From assembly GCF_002162315.1 (NCBI RefSeq), contig NZ_CP021416.1, forward strand, positions 2,182,207 to 2,246,206: DNA of 64,000 bases, written 5' to 3'. This stretch comes from Sulfurospirillum diekertiae (GTDB lineage Bacteria; Campylobacterota; Campylobacteria; Campylobacterales; Sulfurospirillaceae). Below are positions 29,358 to 39,547 of the stretch, one piece after another. Position numbers and translations under genes: made by a program. Each line of letters starts with the position of its first letter. The first letter of the stretch is position 1. A model generated the notes under the pieces. That model did no database searches. It was given only the letters and a program-made list of their open reading frames with translations, and was not told where the DNA came from.

Positions 29358-30280
29358 TTCCCTTTCCACATTGTATCTATTGCGTTTAGATACGGATCTT
29401 CTTTGATTATTTTGGTATCTAATTTATCTAAATTCTCTTGAAAATAACATCTCATCTTTGCTATTGCATTTTTATGAGATTGTAAACTGAAAATCTCCAA
29501 GCTCTTTTAAAAGTAACGCTCATTATTCGAAGTATATTCGTTATTGAGTCCTTCATTGACAACTCTTATATCGGAATGAAAATCACTGACTTCATTCACC
29601 AAATTTGCTAAGGTGAAAAGGTCTACTTTGGTTCCTGTCGTTACATTATAAATCTTCTCTCTAACATCATTATGGATAAAAAAGTCGATCATTTTAACTA
29701 AATCATCACTATAAATATAGTCAAAATAGACATTTTTATTGATGGTTATAGGTAAGTGCAAAAGGTTTTTAACGATTGCATTTGATATAAACTTATAACG
29801 ATAATTTTCATACTCACCGTATGCCCCAAAAATACGCAACTGCACTATATTATCAGATCTTTCAATATAGTGCGACGTAATAGACTTATAAAATCCATAT
29901 TCATCAAGTGGTAATGCTTCTAAATAATCTTCTTCTTTTGCATGAACAATGGGCTTATGCTTGCCATACTCGGCCCCACTGCCAAAAGAGATAATTTTTA
30001 TTACATTTTTTTCATGTTTGGCAATATTGAAAAAAATGCGTAAATTATACTCTGTAACGTTTTTCATATCAGTCGTATCACGTCCACCACCACGATTGGC
30101 AGTATGCACAATTACATCAATTTTGTGCTCATGAATATACCTATCAACTGCAGGCTCATCACTTAAATCAAGCTCTTTGCTGGATGGTGTAAAAAGTGTA
30201 TGGTTATGATATTTTGAAAATAGGTATTCTTTAAGATGGGAGCCTATAAAACCGCTAACACCTGTGATAAAAATATTCAT
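29354..30280 (-). CDS. NAD(P)-dependent short-chain epimerase/reductase, 3' end disrupted (YerF/RfbJ-like role suspected)
   Basis: An extended SDR protein starting MNIFITGVSGFIGSHLKE, with the catalytic YGFYK. The frame stops at 29507 after NNERYF, yet the same frame resumes as coding (IAKMRCYFQENLDKLDTK ... IDTMWKGK) and ends in a TGA overlapping the rfbH start. Between them, the other frame reads LKELGDFQFT, as SDR ends often do, so two compensating indels around 29505 and 29465 are likely. Repaired length is about 308 residues. Its place between the thiamine-diphosphate enzyme and rfbH suggests it reduces the 4-keto group of the CDP-sugar, as YerF does; an RfbJ/paratose-synthase role is an alternative. 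Confidence 0.65.
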
Positions 30281-32032
30281 TTACTCTTTATCCAAAGGAG
30301 TGATAATCATTTGGGCATTTAATTCTTTTCTGTCTAAAAAAGGGTACATATCTTCAATAGGTTTATTGACAATGAGTTTTGGCTCAACCGTCGTCATCTG
30401 TTCTTGCAGACAAATATTAATAACTTCTGCCTCATCGCTTAAGAGTGTTTCTTGAATTTTGTGAGAAATCTCTTCCATGGTCGAAACTGTACTACTTTTG
30501 AGTCCATAAGCGCTTGCTATGCTTGCGAAGTTGGGAACACTGTAATCTTTTTGAGTACCAATATATCTCTTTTCAAAATAAATTTCTTGAAATTGTCTGA
30601 CCATACCGAGATTGGCATTGTTCATAATAAATATTTTAATAGGTAAATTTCTTCTTTTGATAACTTCTAATTCTTGAATATTCATCTGAAATCCACCATC
30701 CCCTGCAATCACAAGAGCTCTTTTACCTGTAGCAATCGTTGCTCCAATAGCTGTTGGCAAGGCAAAACCCATAGCTCCCATGCCACCTGAAAAAAGAACA
30801 CGTTGGTCTACTTTGGTATCAAAGGACTGAGCAACCCACATTTGATGTTGTCCCACATCAACACAAATTATGTCATTATCAGAAGAAGATTGAGCAATAC
30901 ATTTAATGATTTGATTCGGTATTTTTGCTTTGCCATCAATGCCAGTCGTTGATGAATATTTTTGTTTATATCCGATAAGTTTTTCAAGCCATTGATCAAA
31001 ATTCAGTCTAAAATCATAGTGCGATAATTGGTTGATAAAATCAGCAATATCACAATGCAAAGCGATATCTGCCTTGATTTTTGAACCTAACTCATTAGCA
31101 TCTATATCGACTTGTATAATCTTTGCTTCTCTTGCAAACGTTTTTAAATCAGTACCCGTTTGTCGTGTATCAAGGCGAGAGCCTAATACTACAATCAAAT
31201 CAGCATTGGCTAGTGCTAAATTACTATATCGATTTCCGTAAGAGCCAATGAGTCCAAAGTTATATTTATAACCGTCTTTAATGACATCTTTTCCCATCAG
31301 CGAGTAAACAACTGGCAAATTGGATTTTTTCAACAAGTGATTAATGGCTTCTGGTGCTAAGGAAGAAAGGCGACTTCCCCCACCTATCAACACAATTGGA
31401 CGCTGAGATATTTTTAGCATTTCTACAATTTTTTCAAAATCAACATTATCATCATGAATACACATCGTTTGATATTCATCACTCTCAAAAAAAGATTTTT
31501 GCTCGGATGGATTGAAATCAGTCCGTTGAATATTCATTGGGATATCGATAAGGACAGGACCTTTCCTGCCATTTTGTGTCAAGAAATAAGCTTTTTCAAG
31601 TTCATAACGAAGGCTTTGAATCGTATCAATCATAACCGCATATTTTGTAATAGGCTTAACGATACTGACAATATCCGTCTCTTGAAAACCTATCTGCCTT
31701 ACAGGTGTATCGTATTTGTATTCATACGTATTGACCTGTCCCGTGATAAAGAGGGTAGGAATTGAATCAAAAAAGCAACTTCCAATCGGCGTTATCAGGT
31801 TCGTTGCACCAGGACCACTTGTTGCTGTTGCCACACCTGTTTTCCCAGTGACACGGGCATATCCCTCAGCGGCAAACCCTGCACCTTGTTCATGAATCGT
31901 ATTGATAATTTCAATCGCTTTATTTTTATCAAGCGAATCATAGAGATGAGCAACGGCTCCGCCAATATATCCAAAAGCTTTGTCAATGCCTTGATCAACT
32001 AAAAACTGCACAATATAATCAGATGCTTTCAT
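30281..32032 (-). CDS. Thiamine-diphosphate enzyme, acetolactate-synthase fold (YerE-like)
   Basis: About 583 residues from the ATG at 32032, whose ATGA overlaps the rfbG stop; a start at 32044 is also possible. The N-terminal domain has the catalytic glutamate in EQGAGFAAEGYAR. The C-terminal TPP domain has GDGGFQMNIQELEVI followed by MNNANLGMVRQFQE. The family includes acetolactate synthase, but the gene sits between rfbG and the reductase/rfbH, exactly where Yersinia pseudotuberculosis O:VI has yerE. YerE transfers a two-carbon unit from pyruvate to the 4-keto carbon of CDP-3,6-dideoxyhexulose. I infer the same here. No small regulatory ilvN-type subunit lies beside it. Confidence 0.75.
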   Translation of the reverse strand: MKASDYIVQFLVDQGIDKAFGYIGGAVAHLYDSLDKNKAIEIINTIHEQGAGFAAEGYARVTGKTGVATATSGPGATNLITPIGSCFFDSIPTLFITGQVNTYEYKYDTPVRQIGFQETDIVSIVKPITKYAVMIDTIQSLRYELEKAYFLTQNGRKGPVLIDIPMNIQRTDFNPSEQKSFFESDEYQTMCIHDDNVDFEKIVEMLKISQRPIVLIGGGSRLSSLAPEAINHLLKKSNLPVVYSLMGKDVIKDGYKYNFGLIGSYGNRYSNLALANADLIVVLGSRLDTRQTGTDLKTFAREAKIIQVDIDANELGSKIKADIALHCDIADFINQLSHYDFRLNFDQWLEKLIGYKQKYSSTTGIDGKAKIPNQIIKCIAQSSSDNDIICVDVGQHQMWVAQSFDTKVDQRVLFSGGMGAMGFALPTAIGATIATGKRALVIAGDGGFQMNIQELEVIKRRNLPIKIFIMNNANLGMVRQFQEIYFEKRYIGTQKDYSVPNFASIASAYGLKSSTVSTMEEISHKIQETLLSDEAEVINICLQEQMTTVEPKLIVNKPIEDMYPFLDRKELNAQMIITPLDKE

Positions 32033-33126
32033 TTGATAGTCCATGCTATATTTTTTGCTTTTGCATCAGCAATATAACTTTCCAAATCTTCTTGACTCAA
32101 AATTTTACTGTTTTCGTAAAAGGCTTTATACCATTTGACAGTTTTCTCAAACGTTTTCTCACTATCCCATACATCTTTCCAATGAAGCTTTATATGCGCT
32201 TTTGAACAATCGAGCTTTAAAAGATTTGCTTCATGAAGTTGATTTGGATCACGATTGATCTCATAGTCAATTTTATCCCAATGCTGCTTTACATGTAAAA
32301 CAACTTCTTCGACACAAATGCTTCCTTCATCACTCGGTCCAAAGTTCCAAGCTTCACCAAACTCCACTTTTTCTTCAAGCAGTTTTTGTCCCACCTGCAA
32401 ATAGCCACTAAGAGGCTCAAGCACGTGTTGCCATGGTCTGGTTGCTTTTGGGTTGCGGATACTTACTTTTTTGCTTTGAGAGACAGAAAGTATAATATCA
32501 CTCATCAGTCTATCTTGAGCCCAATCTCCACCACCAATCACATTCCCTGCTCGACATGTTGCTAAAAGCGTTTGATGTGATTTTTTATAGTCATTGATAT
32601 TAAAATAGGAGTTTCGATATGAACTTGCTAGTAAATCTGCACATCCCTTTGAAGCGCTGTAAGGGTCATACCCACCCATCGGGTCATTCTCCCGGTATCC
32701 CCAAATCCACTCTTTATTCTCATAGGCTTTATCACTCGTGATATTTACAATCGCTTTAACCTGATGTTTACGACATGCTTCAAAGACTTTAAGCGTTCCT
32801 ATCACATTGGTTTCATAGGTTTCTATTGGATTTGCATAAGAAGGTCTGACCAATGCTTGCGCAGCTAAATGAAATACGATATCGGGCTTATACGTTGCAA
32901 ATGTTTTATCTAATGTTTCTAAGTCTCGAATATCACCAATAATAGAAATAATATCAAGATCAAGCAATGCTATATGATTCGGATGGGTAGGCGCTTCCAA
33001 AGAATAACCTATAACTTTTGCTCCCATAAGTTTGAGCCAATAAACAAGCCATGAACCTTTAAAGCCCGTATGTCCTGTGACTAAGACAGTTTTATCTTTG
33101 TAGATGCCTCCAAAAAGATGTTGCAT
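32029..33126 (-). CDS. rfbG: CDP-glucose 4,6-dehydratase
   Basis: An extended SDR of about 365 residues making CDP-4-keto-6-deoxyglucose. The ATG at 33126 forms a TAATG junction with rfbF and gives MQHLFGGIYKDKTVLVTGHT; an upstream alternative at 33141 is less likely. Rossmann motif GHTGFKGSW, the Thr of NITSDKAYEN, and catalytic YDPYSASKGCADLL are visible. It is the second step of the CDP-dideoxyhexose route, after RfbF and before RfbH. A TTTACATGTAAA lies at 32288-32299. Confidence 0.95.
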   Translation of the reverse strand: MQHLFGGIYKDKTVLVTGHTGFKGSWLVYWLKLMGAKVIGYSLEAPTHPNHIALLDLDIISIIGDIRDLETLDKTFATYKPDIVFHLAAQALVRPSYANPIETYETNVIGTLKVFEACRKHQVKAIVNITSDKAYENKEWIWGYRENDPMGGYDPYSASKGCADLLASSYRNSYFNINDYKKSHQTLLATCRAGNVIGGGDWAQDRLMSDIILSVSQSKKVSIRNPKATRPWQHVLEPLSGYLQVGQKLLEEKVEFGEAWNFGPSDEGSICVEEVVLHVKQHWDKIDYEINRDPNQLHEANLLKLDCSKAHIKLHWKDVWDSEKTFEKTVKWYKAFYENSKILSQEDLESYIADAKAKNIAWTIK

Positions 33127-33899
33127 TACCAGACTTTCCATGGAGCTTTATTTTCTTTCCAGAGTTTATTGAGCTTTTGGTTATCGCGAAGCGTGTCCAT
33201 GGGTTGCCAAAAACCTTCGTGTTTATAGGCAAACATCTCACCATCTTTGGCTAAATTTTGTAAAGGAGCTTGTTCAAAAATGCAACTTTCATCTTCATCA
33301 ATATAATCAAATACTTTTGGAGAACAGACAAAAAAGCCTCCGTTGATCCATCCTGCTTCTGTTTTTGGTTTTTCGATAAAACTTTTGATATTCAGTGTCT
33401 CATCAATAGCAAGATTCCCAAACCTAGCTTCTGGCTGAATAGCGGACATTGTAAGCGCTTTGCCATGTTGTTTATGAAAAGCTACTGTTTTTGCAATATC
33501 AATATCACTTACACCATCTCCATAAGTCAGTAAAAAAGGCTCGTTCCCTATATACTTCTGAGCGCGTTTAATACGACCTCCGGTCATTGTATCAAGCCCT
33601 GTATCGACAAGGGTCACTTTCCATGGTTCGCTGGTATTGTTATGCACTTCTATGCTGTTGGTTTGAAGGTCAATGGTTATATCACTTTGGTGAAGAAAAT
33701 AATTTGCAAAATACTCTTTAATGTAATAGCCTTTATACCCAAGAAGCACTACAAACTCATTAAAACCATGATGAGAATAAATCTTCATAATATGCCATAA
33801 AATTGGCTTACCACCAATTTCCACCATCGGCTTTGGTTTGATGTCTGTCTCTTCTGCTATGCGTGTTCCATATCCACCTGCGAGTAGTACGACTTTCAT
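33126..33899 (-). CDS. rfbF: Glucose-1-phosphate cytidylyltransferase
   Basis: A 257-residue nucleotidyltransferase that activates glucose 1-phosphate with CTP. The N-terminal loop is LLAGGYGTRIAEETDIKPKP, followed by MVEIGGKPILWHIMKIYSHH, LLTYGDGVSDID and the C-terminal FWQPMDTLRDNQKLN typical of RfbF. It begins the rfbF-rfbG-yerE-like-SDR-rfbH block, whose genes all touch or overlap, so the products act on one CDP-sugar. Confidence 0.96.
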   Translation of the reverse strand: MKVVLLAGGYGTRIAEETDIKPKPMVEIGGKPILWHIMKIYSHHGFNEFVVLLGYKGYYIKEYFANYFLHQSDITIDLQTNSIEVHNNTSEPWKVTLVDTGLDTMTGGRIKRAQKYIGNEPFLLTYGDGVSDIDIAKTVAFHKQHGKALTMSAIQPEARFGNLAIDETLNIKSFIEKPKTEAGWINGGFFVCSPKVFDYIDEDESCIFEQAPLQNLAKDGEMFAYKHEGFWQPMDTLRDNQKLNKLWKENKAPWKVW

Positions 33900-33917
33900 T
33901 GTATCTCCATAAATAAT

Positions 33918-34787
33918 TTATTCATTATTAACGTTTATTTTATGCAAACATTCTTCCAAACTATTTTTCCAGTAAGGAATTTCTATGCCAAACTCATTTT
34001 TGATTTTTGCTTTATTTAAAAGTGAATAATGAGGTCGTTTGGCTGGGGTTGGATATTGTGAAGTTTCGATGGGGTTGATTTTACATGTAAGCTTTGCCAT
34101 CTGCATAATCTCTTGTGCGAAATCATACCAACTTGCAACACCCTCATTAGAATAGTTATAGATCTGTGTTTGAGTAGTGTTGATTTTTGGCAAAATATCT
34201 AAAATCACTTTTGCTAAATCTTTTGCATATGTAGGCGTTCCTACTTGATCGTAAATAACACCTAAAGCGTCTTTTTCTTTTCCTAAACGAAGCATCGTCT
34301 TTACGAAGTTAGCACCATAACTACTGTAAACCCACGAAGTACGGATGATAATGCTGTTTGGAAGATTACCCTGTAAAAGTGCATTCTCTCCATCCAATTT
34401 AGTTTTACCATAAACTGATTTTGGGTTAGTTGTGTCTATTTCTTGATAGGGCTTGTAACTCGTACCATCAAAGACATAGTCAGTTGAGATATGAATCAGT
34501 TTAATGTTTTTTTCTTTTGCAATACTTGCTAAATGCTTTACTGCTTGATGATTGATTTTATCGGCTAAAGCTTCTTCATTTTCAGCTTTATCAACTGCGG
34601 TATACGCTGCACAATTAATAATGGCATGAATAGCATTTTTTTCAACGAATGACTCAATAGTGTGTTTCTCCGTAATATCAAGTTGATCTTTACATGTAAA
34701 GAAAAATGTATAGGGGAAATGGGAAGAAAGTTCTTGTATCTCACTTCCTAATTGACCATTCGAGCCTGTCACTAAGATATTAAGCAT
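33918..34787 (-). CDS. rfbD: dTDP-4-dehydrorhamnose reductase
   Basis: A 289-residue SDR that carries out the last step of dTDP-L-rhamnose synthesis. It has NILVTGSNGQLGSEIQEL, INCAAYTAVDKAE, HISTDYVFDG and YGKTKLDGE with the catalytic Tyr and Lys. It overlaps rfbC by eight bases. Two TTACATGTAA copies lie inside, read as LTCK and FTCK. Confidence 0.95.
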   Translation of the reverse strand: MLNILVTGSNGQLGSEIQELSSHFPYTFFFTCKDQLDITEKHTIESFVEKNAIHAIINCAAYTAVDKAENEEALADKINHQAVKHLASIAKEKNIKLIHISTDYVFDGTSYKPYQEIDTTNPKSVYGKTKLDGENALLQGNLPNSIIIRTSWVYSSYGANFVKTMLRLGKEKDALGVIYDQVGTPTYAKDLAKVILDILPKINTTQTQIYNYSNEGVASWYDFAQEIMQMAKLTCKINPIETSQYPTPAKRPHYSLLNKAKIKNEFGIEIPYWKNSLEECLHKINVNNE

Positions 34788-35355
34788 AGTAATTTACACC
34801 ATATTCAAAGAGTTCATGCATAGTTTCAAGTTTAGGTTGTTGGGTATCTTTAGTGGAGAGTTGAAACAAATCTGCACTCAGTTGCCAATCAATACCTAGT
34901 TTTGGATCATTAAATGAAATTCCTCGATCACACTCAGGCGCATAATAGTTATCGACTTTATAGGTAAAGGTACAGGTTTCACTTAGAACAACAAAACCAT
35001 GAGCAAAACCTCTTGGAATAAACATCTGTTTTTTATTTTTACCATTGAGTTCAACAGCCACATAGTTTCCAAATGTCGGACTCCCTACACGAATATCCAC
35101 AGCAACATCCAGAACTCTTCCATCAATGACACGAACTAATTTTGACTGAGCAAAAGGTGAAAGTTGATAATGAAGTCCACGCAAAACACCGTGATGACTT
35201 CGTGATTCATTATCTTGACAAAAATTCACTTTGAAACCTACAAATTCTTCAAACTGATCTTGTCTGAAGGTCTCTACAAAGTACCCTCGCTCATCACCAT
35301 GCACTTTGGGCTCTATTATGATCACATCGGGTATATTCGTTCGCGTAAATGTCAT
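34780..35355 (-). CDS. rfbC: dTDP-4-dehydrorhamnose 3,5-epimerase
   Basis: A 191-residue cupin epimerase. The catalytic and substrate residues appear in DERGYFVETFRQDQF, NESRSHHGVLRGLHYQ, RVLDVAVDIRVGSPTFG and IPRGFAHGFVVLSE. It is cotranscribed with rfbD and separated from the DNA ligase gene by 117 bases in which I see no gene. Confidence 0.96.
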   Translation of the reverse strand: MTFTRTNIPDVIIIEPKVHGDERGYFVETFRQDQFEEFVGFKVNFCQDNESRSHHGVLRGLHYQLSPFAQSKLVRVIDGRVLDVAVDIRVGSPTFGNYVAVELNGKNKKQMFIPRGFAHGFVVLSETCTFTYKVDNYYAPECDRGISFNDPKLGIDWQLSADLFQLSTKDTQQPKLETMHELFEYGVNYYA

Positions 35356-35472
35356 CTCTTACTTCTTTCTTGTATCATTTTTCCCATAACACGCACTTTG
35401 ACATATGAAGTTTTAAATCATTTTACTTTGGTTGCTATTACTATTTTCATAAGAGCACAATTTTTCAGTAAC

Positions 35473-36291
35473 TTATATCTCTTCTTTAATTCTCATATAG
35501 ATAGGGAATCGTGGTTTCCCACCTTTGGTCATCTCTTGAAATTTATACGTAATTTTAGAACCAATGGCAGGAGGATTTTTACGCTCGCTTTCACTAAAAC
35601 CTGAGCCGATATCAAACATCACGCCATCATCCATCTTACATGTAAGCGAACCGAAGCTGTTTTTATACTTGCCTTCGCCTTTATGATGCTCTACTACTTC
35701 ACATTCAGCATCTTGAAAACTTTTCACTTTGAGGCTGTTGGGATCGCGTTTGGCAACGTATTTGGTATCAGGATTGCGTACTACAACGCCTTCTCCACCG
35801 CCTTTTTCAACCTCAGTGAGAAAACGTTTCAAGTCATCGTTGTCTTTACATGTAAACTGTTTGGCTACTTTGAGATAATCCGCTTGATTGAGTTTGAGAT
35901 AATACTCAAGCTTGACCAAACGTTGGATCAAGCCACCGTTTTCGGAAGGCACATCAAAGGCGTAAAAAGCGATATTTTTCCAGCCATCATGTAGCTCTTT
36001 TTTCTTAACAATGGAGATGATATTTTCAAAATCTCCCCGTTTACTCCAAAGCTCTCCATCCACAGCAAAAGGAGGGAATCCTTCGGTAAACCAAGCAGGA
36101 GCGGCAAGTTCAACGCCCCCTCTAGAAATCAGTTTTTGCCCATCCCAATAGGCTCGCACACCATCCATTTTTTCACTCATCAACCACCCTGAAACGTCTT
36201 GTCCATTCCATTCTTGCAAAAGCATCAATTCAGGCTTAGCGCCAAACATAAAACTTGTTAAAAGAAGCCAAAAGAGTATTAATCGCTTCAT
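35473..36291 (-). CDS. Exported ATP-dependent DNA ligase (LigE-like)
   Basis: A 272-residue minimal ATP-dependent DNA ligase. A clear signal peptide (LILFWLLLTSFMFGAKP) predicts export to the periplasm. The nucleotidyl lysine is in motif I SEKMDGVRAYW (near residue 41); motif III FAVDGELW, motif IV GGEGVVVRNP and motif V NSLKVKSF follow, then an OB-fold domain. LigE-type periplasmic ligases of other competent bacteria have been linked to DNA uptake. Oddly, it lies between rfbB and rfbC with no gap to rfbB. Two TTACATGTAA copies are in the gene. Confidence 0.88.
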   Translation of the reverse strand: MKRLILFWLLLTSFMFGAKPELMLLQEWNGQDVSGWLMSEKMDGVRAYWDGQKLISRGGVELAAPAWFTEGFPPFAVDGELWSKRGDFENIISIVKKKELHDGWKNIAFYAFDVPSENGGLIQRLVKLEYYLKLNQADYLKVAKQFTCKDNDDLKRFLTEVEKGGGEGVVVRNPDTKYVAKRDPNSLKVKSFQDAECEVVEHHKGEGKYKNSFGSLTCKMDDGVMFDIGSGFSESERKNPPAIGSKITYKFQEMTKGGKPRFPIYMRIKEEI

Positions 36292-37314
36292 TTAAATCTT
36301 TGCCTTATATTTTTGAAGATACCAAACAACGGTTTTAAGAATACCACTCTCAAAGTTCTCTTCCGCTTCCCAGCCAAGCTTGGTCTCTATCTTGGTCGCA
36401 TCAATGGCATAACGTCTGTCATGCCCTGCTCTATCTTCCACAAAACTAATCTGTTCTTTATACGATGATTCTTTGGGTTTTAGGGTATCGAGTATCTCAC
36501 AAATCTTGTGGGCGATATAAAGGTTATCCCTTTCATTGCGTCCACCGATATTATAAGTCTCACCTGAGTTTCCTTCGTGGAAAACAAGGTCAATCCCTTT
36601 GCAGTGATCTAACACATAGAGCCAATCACGGATATTTTTGCCATCACCATAAATAGGAATTTTTTGATTATTTAATGCTTTTCGAATAATCGTAGGAATA
36701 AGTTTCTCATCGTGTTGTTTTGGGCCATAGTTATTGGAACAATTGGTAATGACCGTATTCATCCCATACGTGTGATGATAGGCTCGTACAATCATATCAC
36801 TGCTTGCTTTAGAAGCTGAGTAAGGAGAGTTTGGTGCATAGCTTGTTATCTCTGTAAAAAGTCCCGTAGCCCCTAATGTGCCATACACTTCATCGGTAGA
36901 GATATGATGAAAACGACACTCTTCATAGCCCTCTCTCAGCATAAAAGGTTTTTCCATCCAGGTTTTATACGCCACATCTATCAGTGTAAAGGTACCATTG
37001 ACATTGGTTTCGATAAACACCCCTGGATTTTTAATGGAGTTATCTACATGAGATTCTGCGGCAAAATGAATCACGCCCCCAATATTATATTTTTCAAACA
37101 AGGATTCTACTAATGCTCTATTGCAGATATCACCTTGTACGAAGGTATAGCGCTCATTTCCAGCTACTTCTTTGAGGTTGTCTAAATTACCAGCATAGGT
37201 CAAGAGATCCAGATTGACAAGATGATACTCTGGATATTTTTCTAAGAAATAAGGTACAAAGTTTGAGCCAATAAAGCCTGCACAGCCTGTAACGAGAATG
37301 TACTTTTGACTCAT
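36292..37314 (-). CDS. rfbB: dTDP-glucose 4,6-dehydratase
   Basis: A 340-residue extended [47 protein letters not shown], the catalytic [20 protein letters not shown], and [15 protein letters not shown]. It makes dTDP-4-keto-6-deoxyglucose for the rhamnose pathway. It overlaps rfbA by four bases and abuts the ligase gene with no spacing. Confidence 0.97.
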   Translation of the reverse strand: MSQKYILVTGCAGFIGSNFVPYFLEKYPEYHLVNLDLLTYAGNLDNLKEVAGNERYTFVQGDICNRALVESLFEKYNIGGVIHFAAESHVDNSIKNPGVFIETNVNGTFTLIDVAYKTWMEKPFMLREGYEECRFHHISTDEVYGTLGATGLFTEITSYAPNSPYSASKASSDMIVRAYHHTYGMNTVITNCSNNYGPKQHDEKLIPTIIRKALNNQKIPIYGDGKNIRDWLYVLDHCKGIDLVFHEGNSGETYNIGGRNERDNLYIAHKICEILDTLKPKESSYKEQISFVEDRAGHDRRYAIDATKIETKLGWEAEENFESGILKTVVWYLQKYKAKI

Positions 37315-38174
37315 TTAACCAACTCCTTCAAATACTCTCCATACCCATTTTTACTGAGAGGTTTTGCAATCTCTAAGACTTGCTCTTTCGTGATCCAGCC
37401 ATAATTATAAGCGATCTCTTCCAAACATGCAATTTTGAAGCTTTGACGCTTTTCAATCGTTTGGACAAACATTCCAGCTTCGAGTAAACTATCATGGGTT
37501 CCAGTATCAAGCCATGCAAATCCACGACCCAAAACTTCCACTTGGAGGTCACCTCGTTTTAGATAGGCTTCATTCACCGAGGTAATCTCAAGCTCTCCAC
37601 GCTCGCTTGGCTTTACAGATTTGGCGATTTCAATAACACTATTGTCATAAAAATAAAGCCCCGTGACAGCAAAAGGGGATTTGGGATTTTTGGGTTTTTC
37701 TTCAATGCTAATCGCTTTTTGATTTTCATCAAACTCAACCACACCAAAACGCTGAGGGTCCTTGACTTGGTAGCCAAACACAATCGCACCTGATTTTAAT
37801 TGTGCAGAACTCTGTAACAAGGGGGTAAAGCCTTGACCGTAGAAGATATTATCACCCAAAATTAAGCAGACACTATCGTTCCCAATAAACTCTTCGCCTA
37901 AAAGAAACGCTTGTGCCAATCCATCAGGACTTGGTTGAATTTTATACGAGAGTGAAAGACCCCAACGGCTACCATCACCAAAAAGATCTTCAAACTTCCC
38001 AATATCCTGAGGTGTTGAAATGATGAGTATCTCACGAATTCCTGCTAGCATTAGTACCGAAAGTGGGTAATAGATCATCGGTTTGTCATAAATCGGCAAC
38101 AGCTGCTTGCTAATCGTTTGCGTGACAGGATAAAGCCTCGTTCCGCTTCCTCCTGCTAGGATGATCCCTTTCAT
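37311..38174 (-). CDS. rfbA: Glucose-1-phosphate thymidylyltransferase
   Basis: A 287-residue enzyme activating glucose 1-phosphate with dTTP. It carries [20 protein letters not shown] with the nucleotide loop, [32 protein letters not shown] and [20 protein letters not shown]. It follows directly after the phosphomannomutase gene (TAA-C-ATG once that gene is repaired). Confidence 0.97.
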   Translation of the reverse strand: MKGIILAGGSGTRLYPVTQTISKQLLPIYDKPMIYYPLSVLMLAGIREILIISTPQDIGKFEDLFGDGSRWGLSLSYKIQPSPDGLAQAFLLGEEFIGNDSVCLILGDNIFYGQGFTPLLQSSAQLKSGAIVFGYQVKDPQRFGVVEFDENQKAISIEEKPKNPKSPFAVTGLYFYDNSVIEIAKSVKPSERGELEITSVNEAYLKRGDLQVEVLGRGFAWLDTGTHDSLLEAGMFVQTIEKRQSFKIACLEEIAYNYGWITKEQVLEIAKPLSKNGYGEYLKELVK

Positions 38175-38175
38175 G

Positions 38176-39547
38176 TTAGTGAAGCTCTGCTTTGGCAGTT
38201 GCTATAAGCTCGTTCAGTTTTTTTTTCGTACAATTTCGCGTTATCCGCATTGGTCGATTCAAAACGTGTGACTAAAACAGGCGTTGTATTGCTCGCTCGC
38301 ACCAAACCCCAACCATCGTTAAAGATCACTCTGACACCATCGACATCGACAATCTCTTTAATGGCAGGAAAATCTTTAGGAGGGTTTTTAAGAAGCTCTT
38401 TTACTTTTTCAACGAGAGGAAATTTATCACTTTCATTCGTCTCGACTTTAAGTTCTTCAGTAGAATATACGGTTGGTAATTTTGCGATTTCAGCATCTAC
38501 GTCCAAACCATTTTTCACCATTTCAATCATACGAAGTGTTGCATAAATCGCATCGTCGTAGCCAAAATAACGGTCATTAAAGAAAAGGTGACCACTGACT
38601 TCCGCTGCAAAATCAGCATTGGTTTTAGCGATCATGACTTTAAGATTGCTGTGACCCGTTTTGTACATAATCGCATGACCTCGCTTATTGATCTCATCGT
38701 ACATGACTTGAGAACATTTCACTTCACCAATGACCGTTGGGTTTTTCATGGCACTGGAGAAAAGAATCGCCATGATGTCACCTTTAACATTGTTGTGTTT
38801 GGTCAAAAACGCCAATCTATCAGCATCACCATCATACGCAAAGCCAAGCGCATACTCGCCTTCAAGCTCTTTTTTAATGTCTTTAAGGTTTTTCTCTACG
38901 GTTGGGTCTGGGTGGTGATTTGGGAAAGTACCATCAGGATCTGTAAATAACCCTTTACATGTAAAGCCTAAAGCTTTGAAAACATCTTGCACCACAACGC
39001 CTGCTACGCCATTTCCACAGTCATAGACAAACGGTTGGTTGAAGCCTTTAAGATGGTCAAATTCTTTAATAAGATAAGCGATATAACGCTCTTTGGCATT
39101 AATGAAAGTGGAGCTCAAATCATCCTCAATTTCAAGATCATAATTTTGCATAATCTCTCGACCGACAGCATAAATATCTTCACCAAAAAACGGTTTTTTA
39201 TCAATCGTGATTTTAAAGCCATTGTATTCGCTAGGGTTGTGAGAACCGGTGATCATAATCGAAGCGTTAGGACTCACGCCATCAAAATTTTGAAAGTTAC
39301 TAAAGTAATTCACTGGTGTTGCAACTAATCCCATGTTAAGGACGTTACAGCCCGCCTTATTTAAACCACTCGTGAGATATTCACACAAAATCGGTGAATG
39401 CGAACGCGCATCATAGCCAATCGCAACATTTTTACCTACTTTAGCAATCTGTTTTCCTAAAAAATACCCAATTAATTTTACGGTTTGCTCGTTCAGCTCT
39501 TTTTCGTAAATACCTCTGATGTCATACTCTCTAAATATCGCTTTCAA
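38176..39547 (-). CDS. Phosphomannomutase/phosphoglucomutase, frameshifted at the C-terminus
   Basis: An alpha-D-phosphohexomutase of about 457 residues that interconverts hexose 6- and 1-phosphates, feeding the sugar-nucleotide enzymes. The phosphoserine loop is [17 protein letters not shown], the metal loop [13 protein letters not shown] and the sugar-binding loop [11 protein letters not shown]. In the raw frame the end reads [18 protein letters not shown] and runs four bases into rfbA. Deleting one A from the nine-base run at 38218-38226 gives [16 protein letters not shown] and a stop at 38176-38178, as in relatives. A TTTACATGTAAA lies at 38954-38965. Confidence 0.9.
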
